Assembly: GCA_002315565.1 (NCBI GenBank)
Contig: DCHD01000046.1
Location: 29,003 to 82,352 of the forward strand
Source of the DNA: Solobacterium sp. UBA1761
GTDB lineage: Bacteria; Bacillota_I; Bacilli_A; Erysipelotrichales; Erysipelotrichaceae
Length of the DNA stretch: 53,350 nucleotides
Direction of reading: 5' to 3'
Positions 17,707 through 27,018 of the stretch are shown in pieces. The notes under the pieces are model-generated. The model ran no database searches, was not told where the DNA came from, and saw nothing but the letters and a program-made list of their open reading frames with translations. A program made the translations under genes and the position numbers. Within the stretch, counting starts at the first letter, position 1. The number at the start of each line of letters is the position of its first letter.

Positions 17707-18704
17707 AATACGCACGTACCGAACTCCATCTGCATCTTGATGGCTCACTCAATATATTATGGGCTTATAAGAAATCACTGGAAAGAAAAGCAATCGATGA
17801 GAATATGACCTTCCAGGAGTTTTACGATATTCTGTTTTCCATCAATCTGTTGGAACATAAAGAATCATTAAAGAAGTTCGATATTACCTGTGACTGTCTG
17901 CAGTATTATGAAGATCTATTTGAGGCTACATATCTTCTGGCAACACAGCTTGATGATATGGGAATATATTACGCAGAAATCCGTTTTGCATCTCAGCAGC
18001 ACTGTAAGAAAGGCTTGAGTCAGCTCGAAGCTTTACAGGCTGCAACTGATGGTGCAGCAAAAGCTATGAAGGAAAGAAAGATAAAGATTGGTATTATCAA
18101 CTGTCTGATGCATAAAGGTGACAGTGCTAAAGAAAACGATAAAGAAAACAGGGAAACCATAAGAGTAACAAAAGAGATGCTGGGCAAAGGTGTTGTAGGA
18201 CTTGATCTGGCAGGATATGAGAATAACTGTGACCTTAATGAATATGCCTATCTTTTTGAAATTGCGAGAAATGAAGGTATTCCATATACAATCCATGCTG
18301 GGGAAATGGGTAATGGTGAAAACGTTATGAAGGCTCTTGCTATGAAACCGCAAAGAATCGGACATGGCGTAAACTGTATTCAGAAAGATGAATGGGTAAA
18401 GGCGGTAATTGATGCGGGAATGACTCTTGAAGTATGCCTTTCAAGTAACACAAAAAGAGATCGCAACTATGCTGCTCATCCGATCAGACAACTGATTGAA
18501 AAGGGTGTTAAGGTTACCATCAACTCTGACAACATGATGTTTTCAAATACCAACAATCTGCAGGAACACTACATTCTTTCAATGCTCGGAGTAGGTGAAA
18601 AAGAACTTAGACAGTGCACGCTTAACGCGATTGACGCAAGTTTTGCTGATGAAGCAACCAAGGAATATTTAAAAGAAAGAATTGCTCTTCTCGATAAGGA
18701 ATAA
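17703..18704 (+). CDS. Adenosine deaminase-like protein, second copy
   Basis: This 333-residue amidohydrolase begins with ELHLHLDGS, the metal-binding HxH, and has IHAGEMG, RIGHGVNC, LEVCLSSN and the C-terminal TINSDNMMFSNT. The last replaces the canonical NTDDP: the metal-ligand Asp is kept but the next Asp is Asn and Pro is Met. Identity with the copy at 256-1269 is limited outside the motifs, so they are distinct subfamilies rather than a recent duplication. It overlaps tatD by 4 bp and is followed after 3 nt by a purine nucleoside phosphorylase. Substrate may be adenosine or a modified adenosine. Confidence 0.88.
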   Translation: MKYARTELHLHLDGSLNILWAYKKSLERKAIDENMTFQEFYDILFSINLLEHKESLKKFDITCDCLQYYEDLFEATYLLATQLDDMGIYYAEIRFASQQHCKKGLSQLEALQAATDGAAKAMKERKIKIGIINCLMHKGDSAKENDKENRETIRVTKEMLGKGVVGLDLAGYENNCDLNEYAYLFEIARNEGIPYTIHAGEMGNGENVMKALAMKPQRIGHGVNCIQKDEWVKAVIDAGMTLEVCLSSNTKRDRNYAAHPIRQLIEKGVKVTINSDNMMFSNTNNLQEHYILSMLGVGEKELRQCTLNAIDASFADEATKEYLKERIALLDKE

Positions 18705-18707
18705 ACA

Positions 18708-19436
18708 ATGTCAACAAGTCATAACAGCGCCAATATCGGCGATATCGCAAAAACAGTACTGATGCCAGGCGATCCGCTTCGTGCAAAGTATCTGGCTGAA
18801 CTGCTTCTTGAAGATGTAAAACAGTTCAATGCAGTAAGAAACATGTTCGGATATACCGGTACATATAAAGGAAAACCGGTTTCAATTATGGGTTCAGGAA
18901 TGGGAATCTGTTCAATCGGTATTTATTCCTATGAACTTTTCAAACACTATGATGTAGACAATATTATCAGAATCGGTACTTGTGGAGTATATGCCAAAGA
19001 AGGCATAAATCTATTGGATACGGTGCTGGTAAATGAGGCTTTCTCTTTTTCCACCTATGCCAAAGTACAAAGTGGTTATGAAGGTAATATTACTTATGCT
19101 GACCCTGAACTGTTAAATAAAATTAGAAAAAGTGCAGAAATGCTTGATGTAAAACTTCCTGAAGTCAGAACCAATTCATCTGATGTCATCTATTTCGAGA
19201 AGGAACAGAATGAAAAACGTGTCGAGATGATGAGGGATCAATACGGCTGTGACATTGTGGAATGTGAATGTTTTGCCCTATTCCATAATGCAAAGGTATT
19301 GTCAAAGAAGGCGGCAGGACTGATGCAGGCCGTTGATCTGATAGAAGATAATATTCACGCGACAAGTGAACAAAGGGAAAAAGAAGGAAGACTGATGGCA
19401 GAAATAGCACTTGGTACAGTGCTGATTGGAGAGTGA
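18708..19436 (+). CDS. deoD: Purine nucleoside phosphorylase, DeoD type
   Basis: This 242-residue enzyme cleaves purine nucleosides with phosphate to base and ribose-1-phosphate. It has LMPGDPLRAKYLAELLLED, GSGMGICSIGIYSYEL, IRIGTCG and VECECFALF, all in DeoD order; the length is typical of hexameric DeoD. AAGGA overlaps the end of the preceding gene. The stop shares bases with the upstream GGAGAGTGA from which the next gene is translated. Placed after an adenosine deaminase, it would act on inosine and guanosine. Confidence 0.93.
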   Translation: MSTSHNSANIGDIAKTVLMPGDPLRAKYLAELLLEDVKQFNAVRNMFGYTGTYKGKPVSIMGSGMGICSIGIYSYELFKHYDVDNIIRIGTCGVYAKEGINLLDTVLVNEAFSFSTYAKVQSGYEGNITYADPELLNKIRKSAEMLDVKLPEVRTNSSDVIYFEKEQNEKRVEMMRDQYGCDIVECECFALFHNAKVLSKKAAGLMQAVDLIEDNIHATSEQREKEGRLMAEIALGTVLIGE

Positions 19437-19438
19437 AA

Positions 19439-20245
19439 ATGAAAATAATCGATACAGCAACCATCTCAAAAAGAAATACAGAAATACCACTGACAGTTAT
19501 TGACTCAGAAAAAGACAATGCCGGTCTTGTAGTTTTTGTGCACGGCTTTAAAGCTAACAGACATGAAGATGGAAGATTTGATGAAGTAGGAAAGAAACTG
19601 ACTGAGATTGGAATCAGTTCGGTTATGATGGGTTTTCCTGGCTGTGACGAATCAAAAGAAGATTTCGTCAATTATTCTTTAAGAAACTGTCTTGATGACA
19701 TGGACTCTTCAATCGAATATATGAAGAAAAACTATTCAATCGATGAAAAGAGAATGGGTATGATCGGTTATTCTATGGGTGGTAGACTCACCGCCATCTA
19801 TACGGGAAAACATCCTGAACTTAAATGTATCGGCTTCTTTGCAGCTGCAGCCTACAGTGGGTTTGAAGATGGGAAGATGATTGGTGAACCGGTTGATGAA
19901 GTTAAGAAATCAGTAAAAGAAAAGGGCTATTATGAGTATCTGAATACTTTTGACAATACAATGTTAAAAATGGGCAAAGAACTGATTGAAGATATGGAAA
20001 AATATGACCCGCTTGAAAGTTTAAGAAACTATGAAGGCAATGCGATTGTTATTCATGGCAGCGTGGATACAATGGTCAATCCAAGAACAGCAGACATGAT
20101 GATGGAAGCACTTGGCAAGGCCAATAAAAAGTGCGTCATCATTGAAGACGCTGACCATGGATTTGGTGCCTGGAATAACAGACCAGATTTATCAGAAAAA
20201 CTGGTTAATGCAGCAGCAGATTTCTTCATTGAGTACATGAAATGA
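19439..20245 (+). CDS. Alpha/beta hydrolase (esterase-like)
   Basis: This 268-residue serine hydrolase has the oxyanion-hole HGFKANRHEDG, the nucleophile elbow GYSMGGR with Ser as nucleophile, IHGSVDTMVNPRTAD, in which Asp is a likely triad acid, and DADHGFGAW with the His. All three triad members are therefore present. ATG 19439 is preceded by GGAG at 19428-19431. It overlaps the ARH3 gene by 4 bp (ATGA). In this operon it might remove acyl groups from imported nucleosides, but no specific substrate can be read from sequence. Confidence 0.85.
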   Translation: MKIIDTATISKRNTEIPLTVIDSEKDNAGLVVFVHGFKANRHEDGRFDEVGKKLTEIGISSVMMGFPGCDESKEDFVNYSLRNCLDDMDSSIEYMKKNYSIDEKRMGMIGYSMGGRLTAIYTGKHPELKCIGFFAAAAYSGFEDGKMIGEPVDEVKKSVKEKGYYEYLNTFDNTMLKMGKELIEDMEKYDPLESLRNYEGNAIVIHGSVDTMVNPRTADMMMEALGKANKKCVIIEDADHGFGAWNNRPDLSEKLVNAAADFFIEYMK

Positions 20246-22161
20246 GAATAACAGATAAAAAAGATTATCCATCATATCTCTATAAGGTCTATTCAAGCTG
20301 GCTGGGCAAGATTATCGGAATCAGACTGGGTGCACCTGTTGAAGGATGGACTGATGAAAAGATAAAAGAGAAATACCATGACAGACATGGATATCTTTTA
20401 GATTACGGTATTTTTGCCGCCGATGATGACTCAAATGGCCCACTGTTTTTTGTGCGGGCACTGTTGAAAAAGAACGAAATTACCAGCGAAGATATCGGTA
20501 ATGTATTCCTGAATTATATACAGGAATACAGCGGCTTTTTCTGGTGGGGAGGAGTTGGTGTATCTAGTGAGCATACAGCCTACGAGAACCTTAAAAACGG
20601 TATTAAAGCGCCACATTCCGGAAGTATAGAAAAGAATGGTCTGACGATTGCTGAACAGATTGGCGGACAGATATTCTCAGACTGCTGGGGCTATGTGTCA
20701 GGCTATGACTGTGATTTGGCAAAAGAATTGGCAATAAAGGCTTCAAGGGTAACTCATGATGGAAACGGCGTACAGGGAGCAATCTTTGTTGCTGTGGCAA
20801 TCACTCTGGCAATGAAAGAAAAGGATATTTATTCCGTAATTGATGGGGCAATGGAATATCTGGACAAAGATATGGAATATTATCAGGTGATGAAGATAAT
20901 AAAGGATTTCTATAATGAGCATCCTGAAGATTATCATCTTTGTTTCAGATATATTAAAGACAACTATGGTTATGATAAATATCCTGGCGTCTGTCACATT
21001 ATTCCCAACAGTTGTCTGATGATGATGGCAATGTGCTATGGCGAAGGCGGTTTCGATAAGACAATGGAAATGCTGAATAACTGTGGCTGGGATACAGACT
21101 GCAACTGTGGCAATGTGGGCAGCATTTTAGGTGCACTTGTCGGTGTTAGAAATATTGATTCAAAGTGGATAGAACCAATCAATGACATTCTGAATGCATC
21201 AAGCTGTATCGGAAGTGAAAATATCACAACTGTATCAGAAAGTGCAAAACTGTTTTCAAGGCTTGCGTTTAAGCTTAATGGCATTGAAATCAATGACGAA
21301 AGACATTTTGACCTTCCATATGCAACAGAAGGATTCTTTGGTGATTGTAAAGCTGATGAAGGGTTGAAGTGTAAAGGTGAAGTCTATAAATATTCCTACT
21401 ATCTGGGAGATGACATCTATGATAGCCGTTACGATCCGGAGTTTTCACCAACCATTTATCCCGGCTATACGATAAAGGTTAAGGCTGACAAAGATATTGT
21501 TGTCTTTGCGGAAACGCTCAACGGGAAAAGATATGAGGCTGTAAACAGTCTGAAAATACCATCTGGTACAAATTTATTTATTCATAAGTACGGATTTAAA
21601 ACTGATGAATATACAGTGAAGGATATTGTGATTGAACACACTCCAGAACTTGACTATGATTTCAAAGATTATAAGGTTGATGTCTATGGACCAAGATATG
21701 AAGGTGACAGTAAATATAATCTTCGTGGTTTTGTTAAACACCATGGAAAATACGAACTGGAAAATGGGCTTAAACTTAACGGATTAATCACCAGCGGCAG
21801 TCTTTATGACCGGTATAGTGAAATTGATGTTGAACTTACTGTTCTGGATGAAAACTATGATTTTTCCATCATCTTTAACTGTACGGGATATATGCATTAC
21901 AGTGCCATCAGATTCAATAATGGAAGGGTATCGCTGACAAGAAAAGACAATGAGGAAAATGTTTTCAGTAATAGTGACTTTTTTATAGAAAAAGGACACA
22001 AAATTCTTTTGAAAACACGCATTCTGAATGGTAGAATTATACTGTGTGATTTTTCTGAATCATATGTTGATTTAGGCAATATAAATGAACTCTATGGACT
22101 TGTTGGTCTAAGTTCCAGAAATGGTTCAGCAATCAGATTCTTAGGTCTTAAATTGCAATAG
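20242..22161 (+). CDS. ADP-ribosylglycohydrolase family protein with C-terminal beta-sandwich (ARH3 of this window)
   Basis: This 639-residue protein joins an ARH domain (about residues 1-340) to a long C-terminal region (about 370-639) rich in beta strands, with a laminin-G/concanavalin-like pattern ending VGLSSRNGSAIRFLGLKLQ. The N-terminal metal motif is AADDDSNGPLF (59-69), a variant of TDD, and the C-terminal one is CGWDTDCNCGNVGSILGALVG (281-301). There is no signal peptide, so the sandwich domain faces the cytoplasm. It overlaps the esterase-like gene by 4 bp and precedes the BMP lipoprotein by 33 nt. The substrate is probably a glycosylated or ribosylated nucleoside-type molecule; this is inference from context. 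Confidence 0.82.
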   Translation: MRITDKKDYPSYLYKVYSSWLGKIIGIRLGAPVEGWTDEKIKEKYHDRHGYLLDYGIFAADDDSNGPLFFVRALLKKNEITSEDIGNVFLNYIQEYSGFFWWGGVGVSSEHTAYENLKNGIKAPHSGSIEKNGLTIAEQIGGQIFSDCWGYVSGYDCDLAKELAIKASRVTHDGNGVQGAIFVAVAITLAMKEKDIYSVIDGAMEYLDKDMEYYQVMKIIKDFYNEHPEDYHLCFRYIKDNYGYDKYPGVCHIIPNSCLMMMAMCYGEGGFDKTMEMLNNCGWDTDCNCGNVGSILGALVGVRNIDSKWIEPINDILNASSCIGSENITTVSESAKLFSRLAFKLNGIEINDERHFDLPYATEGFFGDCKADEGLKCKGEVYKYSYYLGDDIYDSRYDPEFSPTIYPGYTIKVKADKDIVVFAETLNGKRYEAVNSLKIPSGTNLFIHKYGFKTDEYTVKDIVIEHTPELDYDFKDYKVDVYGPRYEGDSKYNLRGFVKHHGKYELENGLKLNGLITSGSLYDRYSEIDVELTVLDENYDFSIIFNCTGYMHYSAIRFNNGRVSLTRKDNEENVFSNSDFFIEKGHKILLKTRILNGRIILCDFSESYVDLGNINELYGLVGLSSRNGSAIRFLGLKLQ

Positions 22162-22194
22162 CAATTTCAGATATAAAACAAGAAGGAGAAAAAA

Positions 22195-23304
22195 ATGAAA
22201 AAACTATTAACAATTGTTTTAGCTGCTTTAATGGTTTTAACTTTAGCTGGCTGTGGAAGCAAAGAAGCTGAAGTTGAAAACAATGAAGGCGAAAAAGTGT
22301 TCAAAGTTGCTATGCTGGTTCCAAAAATCGGTGACCAGTCTTACTTCGACACAATGGAAAAAGGTCGTAAAACTGCTGATGCTAAATACGACAATGTAGA
22401 AACAGTTCTATTTGAAGTTGACCCTGCTGGTTCAGCTGACGAAGCTCTTTGGACTGCTGCTTATGACGAAGTTTGTGAAGATGGCGCTTACGATCTAATC
22501 ATCTCTGCAAACAACACTTATGAAGGATTCCTGTATGCTGCTGCTCACAGATATCCAGATCAGATGTTCTTAAATGCTGACGCATCAACTATTGATGAAA
22601 CAGCTACTAACGTATTATCAACTCAGTTCGGTCTTGATGACTTAGGCTATGTTGTAGGTGCTCTATCTGCTGCATTAACTAAGACTGGTGTTGTAGGCGT
22701 TGTTGTTGGTATGGATATTCCTGCTATGAACCAGTTCATCTCTGGTTACTGCCAGGTTCTTACTGCTAAAGACGTTAAATACGTTATCTCTTACCCAGGT
22801 TCATTCACTGATACAGCTTTAGGTAAAGAAGTTACTGAAAAGATGATCGAAAAAGAAGCTGACGTTATCTGGCAGGTTGCTGGTGGCTTAGGCAATGGCG
22901 TTATTGAAGCATGTTCAGGACATGATGATGTATGGTGTGTTGGTGTTGACCAGGACCAGTATGTTCAGTTCGAAGAATCTAACCCTGAATGGGCTGCTAC
23001 TATCGTTACTTCAGCATTAAAGAATACTGATATCGTTATCGAAACAGTAATTGACTGGTTAGTAGCTGGTACATTAGCAGAACATATGGGCGAAACTAAG
23101 GTTTGGGGCATTGCTGACAATGGCGTTGGTATTGCTGAAAATGATTACTACCTTGCTAACGTTTCTGACGAAATCAGAGCTGACATCGCTGCTACATTAA
23201 AGGCAGTTGCTGATGGTGAAGTAGAAGTTTACGACTGCTTCTTAGGCGAAACTGATTACGAAAACAATTGGCCAACTCATAGAGACGCTAATATCGTTAA
23301 ATAA
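22195..23304 (+). CDS. nupN: BMP-family nucleoside-binding lipoprotein, cluster 2
   Basis: This 369-residue lipoprotein has a signal peptide with lipobox LAGC and Cys at residue 20, almost identical in its first 20 residues to the cluster 1 copy but with a diverged mature part. Family segments include VAMLVPKIGDQSYFDTME and VGVDQDQYVQF. AGAAGGAG precedes the ATG. Codon usage shows the same strong bias (GCT, TTA) as the first copy. It is in the same transcript as ARH3. Different binding-site residues imply a different nucleoside preference from cluster 1, which is inference. Confidence 0.92.
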   Translation: MKKLLTIVLAALMVLTLAGCGSKEAEVENNEGEKVFKVAMLVPKIGDQSYFDTMEKGRKTADAKYDNVETVLFEVDPAGSADEALWTAAYDEVCEDGAYDLIISANNTYEGFLYAAAHRYPDQMFLNADASTIDETATNVLSTQFGLDDLGYVVGALSAALTKTGVVGVVVGMDIPAMNQFISGYCQVLTAKDVKYVISYPGSFTDTALGKEVTEKMIEKEADVIWQVAGGLGNGVIEACSGHDDVWCVGVDQDQYVQFEESNPEWAATIVTSALKNTDIVIETVIDWLVAGTLAEHMGETKVWGIADNGVGIAENDYYLANVSDEIRADIAATLKAVADGEVEVYDCFLGETDYENNWPTHRDANIVK

Positions 23305-23326
23305 ATTTAACAAAAACTTACTATTT

Positions 23327-23361
23327 AGTGATGCTCTAGTTAAATAGAGCATCACTTTTTT
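23327..23361 (+). terminator. Attenuating hairpin between lipoprotein and ATPase genes, cluster 2
   Basis: Perfect 12-bp arms AGTGATGCTCTA (23327-23338) and TAGAGCATCACT (23345-23356), 6-nt loop and a run of T. It has the same position as the hairpin at 3986 but a different sequence. Confidence 0.78.
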
Positions 23362-23384
23362 AAAAATGAAATAAGGAGAAAACA

Positions 23385-24941
23385 ATGGCTGAGACTATTT
23401 TAAAGCTCGATAAAGTCACTAAAGTATACGGTAATGGTACTGTAGCTAACCGTGATATCAATATTGAGTTTAAAAAAGGCGAAATTCATTCAATTGTTGG
23501 TGAAAACGGTGCTGGTAAATCAACATTAATGAAAATCATTTTTGGCATTGAAGCTCCAAGTAGCGGTGTTGTTACTTATAAAGGTGAAGAAGTTCATTTT
23601 GCAAGTTCAATGGATGCTATTGAAGCCGGAATAGGTATGGTTCACCAACACTTTATGTTGATCCCATCATACAGTGTTGTTGACAATATTATTCTTGGTA
23701 TGGAGCCTAAAAATGGTATTTTTATTAATACAAAACAGGCTGTAAAAGTTTGTCAAGAATTGTCTGATAAATATAATTTTGAAGTAGATGTAACACAGAA
23801 AGTTGCTGAACTTTCAGTAGGTAAAAGACAGAAGGTTGAAATTCTTAAGACCTTATATCGTAATGCAGAGCTGATCATTCTTGATGAACCTACCTCTGTA
23901 CTTACTCCTCAGGAAACTGAGCAGCTGTTTGAACAGCTTAAGAGTTTTACAGAACAGGGTAAGACAATTATTTTCATTTCTCACAAATTGGAAGAAGTTA
24001 AACAGATCTCCAACCGTATTACAGTCATGAGAAATGGTGTTAGTAAAGGTACATATAACAATGAAGACCTTACAATGGCTCAGCTGACTAATCTTATTGT
24101 CGGACGTGATGTTGAAACTGACTATGAAGTTTATAAGAAACATCCTGACTTCAATAAAGAGTATGCTCTGAAAGTTGAAAACCTGACTCTGAAACATGCG
24201 TCAAGAAACATCCTCGACAACGTATCATTCGGTGTTAGAAAGGGTGAAATCCTGGGTATTGCCGGAGTTGAAGGCAATGGCCAGATTGACCTGGTTAAAT
24301 GCATTACCGGCTTACAGGAAGTTGAATATTCCGGAAAAATTGAAATCAACGGCGTCGATACAACCGGAATGAATGTAAGACAGAGAAGAAATTCCGGTAT
24401 GGCTTATATTCCAGAAGACAGAATGAATGACGGTATTGCCGGAGATCTTCCAATTTCTGACAATATGATTGCCACATATTATGACCGCGAAGATGTCAAT
24501 GGTAAGATTACTATGAATCTTAAGGCTATCGATAAGATTTCTGATGAACTGATTGAACAGTTCTCCGTAAAGACCGGTAGCAACAAGACTAAGATCAATG
24601 CCTTATCAGGTGGCAATATCCAGAAGGTTGTTGTCGCAAGAGAATACAATACTCATTCAAATCTGATGATTGCTGAACAGCCAACTCATGGTATCGATAT
24701 CGGTTCTGCTGAATTCGTACATCATCAGCTGATTGAAATGGCTAACAATGGTGCAGGTATTCTGCTTGTATCTGCTGACCTTAACGAAGTTATGAACCTT
24801 TCAGATCATATCATCGTAATGTTCGACGGCAAGATCGCCGGCTACTTTGACAAAGCTAAAGAAGTCAGTGATCAGGAACTTGGTTTATATATGCTTGGTG
24901 TAAAACATCAGACCGAAGAAGAAATAAGAGGTGCTTTATAA
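23385..24941 (+). CDS. nupO: Nucleoside ABC importer, duplicated ATP-binding subunit, cluster 2
   Basis: This 518-residue two-domain ATPase has Walker A GENGAGKST in the first half, LSVGKRQKVEILK and LIILDEPTSVL, and a degenerate second Walker A (GVEGNGQIDL), LSGGNIQKVVVARE and MIAEQPTHGIDIG in the second. It parallels the cluster 1 subunit along its whole length. ATAAGGAGAAAACA precedes the ATG. The last base of its stop is the first base of the next ATG. Confidence 0.93.
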   Translation: MAETILKLDKVTKVYGNGTVANRDINIEFKKGEIHSIVGENGAGKSTLMKIIFGIEAPSSGVVTYKGEEVHFASSMDAIEAGIGMVHQHFMLIPSYSVVDNIILGMEPKNGIFINTKQAVKVCQELSDKYNFEVDVTQKVAELSVGKRQKVEILKTLYRNAELIILDEPTSVLTPQETEQLFEQLKSFTEQGKTIIFISHKLEEVKQISNRITVMRNGVSKGTYNNEDLTMAQLTNLIVGRDVETDYEVYKKHPDFNKEYALKVENLTLKHASRNILDNVSFGVRKGEILGIAGVEGNGQIDLVKCITGLQEVEYSGKIEINGVDTTGMNVRQRRNSGMAYIPEDRMNDGIAGDLPISDNMIATYYDREDVNGKITMNLKAIDKISDELIEQFSVKTGSNKTKINALSGGNIQKVVVAREYNTHSNLMIAEQPTHGIDIGSAEFVHHQLIEMANNGAGILLVSADLNEVMNLSDHIIVMFDGKIAGYFDKAKEVSDQELGLYMLGVKHQTEEEIRGAL

Positions 24942-26071
24942 TGGCAAAAAAACCTAAGACAAACCGTTTCTCTATTACCAATGAGAAATTCTACAATTTC
25001 ATAAAACTGACAATTGCTATTTTATTGGGTCTTGCACTGGCATTTGTTGTGCTGTGCTTTGTATCTAAAGATCCGGTAAATGCATTTGTTACTATTCTTA
25101 CAGGACCGCTCAAAAAACCTAGATACATGGGTGTTGTTATCGAGAAATTCGTACCATTCCTGTTTTCGGGTTTATGCTGCTGTCTATTATTCAAATGTGG
25201 TTTCTTCAACCTGGGTGGCGAAGGTATCTTCATCGCTTCTGGTCTATTGATGTCAGTATTTGCCTGCAACGAACAGCTTGCAATTGCTGGTGTACATCCA
25301 GCTATCTGTATTCTGGTTGCTGCTGTATCTGGTGGCTTGCTGATGCTTATTCCTGCTTTCTTCAAGGCAAAATATGGCGCAAATGAACTTGTTCTTTCTT
25401 TGATGCTTAACTCTGCATATCTTGGTTTAGGCACATATATCATCAAGTATCATTTCCTTACAACAACCACATCTTTGATTGCATCTCCAGACTATCAGCC
25501 TACCGCAAGAATCGGATTTTTGTCTGGTCAGTTCTTCCAGGACTACCATATTTCAATCACATTCTTCTTAGGTATTTTGGCAACATTCCTGGTATGGTTT
25601 GTTCTTTACCGTACAAAACTTGGATATCAGATCCGTCTGGTTGGTACAAACCCTAAATTTGCTGATTATGCCGGTATCAACTCATTCTCACTTGCTATGA
25701 AGACTAACTTCATCGCTGGTGCATTATGCGGTATCGGTTCTGCTATTCAGCTGTTGACTCAGTTTAATTACTTCAACTGGACAGGTGTTAACTCACCTGG
25801 TATCGGTTTCTCTGGTGCGTTAATGGCTATGATTGGCCAGTCAAATCCAATCGGTACATTCTTTGCTTCTTTCTTTATCAAGTATCTTGAACAGGGTACA
25901 ACAGTTCTGTACTATAGCGATACATCAGTTCCATCTGAAATCGTTGCGATTATCGAAGGTGTTATCGTACTGTTGGTATCTTCTACATATTTCTTAAGAA
26001 GATTAAGAGAAAAGAAACTTCTTAAAGAAGGACTGCAGTCTGAATACAGAAATGACAGGGAGGCTAAATAA
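24941..26071 (+). CDS. nupP: Nucleoside ABC importer permease 1, cluster 2
   Basis: This 376-residue multi-pass membrane protein has the permease signature FNLGGEGIFIASGLLM and the ATPase-coupling loop RTKLGYQIRLVGTNPKFADYAGI. It is shorter than the cluster 1 counterpart, mainly in the loop after the first transmembrane segment and in the C-terminal tail. The TAATG overlap with the ATPase gene gives translational coupling. Confidence 0.92.
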   Translation: MAKKPKTNRFSITNEKFYNFIKLTIAILLGLALAFVVLCFVSKDPVNAFVTILTGPLKKPRYMGVVIEKFVPFLFSGLCCCLLFKCGFFNLGGEGIFIASGLLMSVFACNEQLAIAGVHPAICILVAAVSGGLLMLIPAFFKAKYGANELVLSLMLNSAYLGLGTYIIKYHFLTTTTSLIASPDYQPTARIGFLSGQFFQDYHISITFFLGILATFLVWFVLYRTKLGYQIRLVGTNPKFADYAGINSFSLAMKTNFIAGALCGIGSAIQLLTQFNYFNWTGVNSPGIGFSGALMAMIGQSNPIGTFFASFFIKYLEQGTTVLYYSDTSVPSEIVAIIEGVIVLLVSSTYFLRRLREKKLLKEGLQSEYRNDREAK

Positions 26072-26073
26072 TT

Positions 26074-27015
26074 ATGAGTGGACTATCACAGATTCTTGCC
26101 AGTATGGTATCACTGAAGTTTGTTGCTCAGATTATCAGAATGTCTACTGGTCTGTTCTTTGCAGCTACTGCTTCATTTGTTGCTGCTTCTACAGGTGTCG
26201 GAAATATTGCGATTGAATCGATCATGACTATGTCTGCACTGTTTGGTGTTCTTGGTTCATACTGGACACAGAGTGCTATCGGAGGTCTTGTTATCGGTAT
26301 TGCCTGTGGTATACTGATGGCTGCAATCATCGCATTCTTCTCAATGCGTTTAGGTGCTTCACCAATTCTTGTTGGTATAGCGTTAAACACTTTTGCCGGT
26401 TCACTTGCAACTTTCTTCCTTTACCAGTTCACTGGCTCAAAAGGTTCAAGTGCATCATTACGTACTCCAGGCTTTGGATCTTGGGATATACCGGTAATCA
26501 AAGATATCCCGGTTCTTGGAGAGATTCTGTCTGGACATTATGTACTGACTTATGTTTGTGTAGCAGTTGTTATTCTGTTATACATTCTTATCTTTAAAAC
26601 TCCATTAGGAATGAGAATGAGAGCCTGCGGTCTTAATGCTGATGCTGCTAAAACAGCTGGTATCAACGTTGACCGTCTGAGACTGTTATCGCTGATTCTT
26701 TCTGGCATTCTTTCTGCTTTAGGTGGTGTATTTATTGCGCTTAACTATATCAACCTGTACTCAAGCGGAATGATTTCCGGACAGGGCTGGATGGGTATTG
26801 CTGCCAACGGTATTGCTCAGGGCAATTATCTTTCACTGATTCTTGCTGTATTGGCATTTGGTCTATTCAAGGCTGTTGCCGTTGTATTCGTAGGTACAGA
26901 GTTCCCATCAGAACTTATTGGTTCAATCCCTTATATTGCCGTATTCGTAGGCATTGCACTGATTTCAGTAATTAATTACTATCGTGTCAAGAAGGGTAAT
27001 GTAGCCGAGAAATAA
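26074..27015 (+). CDS. nupQ: Nucleoside ABC importer permease 2, cluster 2
   Basis: This 313-residue integral membrane protein has STGVGNIAIESIMTMSAL near residues 39-56 (the usual NxGxEG region is changed to NIAIES) and the coupling loop KTPLGMRMRACGLNADAAKTAGI. GGGAGG lies just upstream of the ATG, 2 nt after the previous stop. The following hydrolase starts 3 nt after its stop, with no terminator between transporter and hydrolase genes. Confidence 0.91.
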   Translation: MSGLSQILASMVSLKFVAQIIRMSTGLFFAATASFVAASTGVGNIAIESIMTMSALFGVLGSYWTQSAIGGLVIGIACGILMAAIIAFFSMRLGASPILVGIALNTFAGSLATFFLYQFTGSKGSSASLRTPGFGSWDIPVIKDIPVLGEILSGHYVLTYVCVAVVILLYILIFKTPLGMRMRACGLNADAAKTAGINVDRLRLLSLILSGILSALGGVFIALNYINLYSSGMISGQGWMGIAANGIAQGNYLSLILAVLAFGLFKAVAVVFVGTEFPSELIGSIPYIAVFVGIALISVINYYRVKKGNVAEK

Positions 27016-27018
27016 AAT

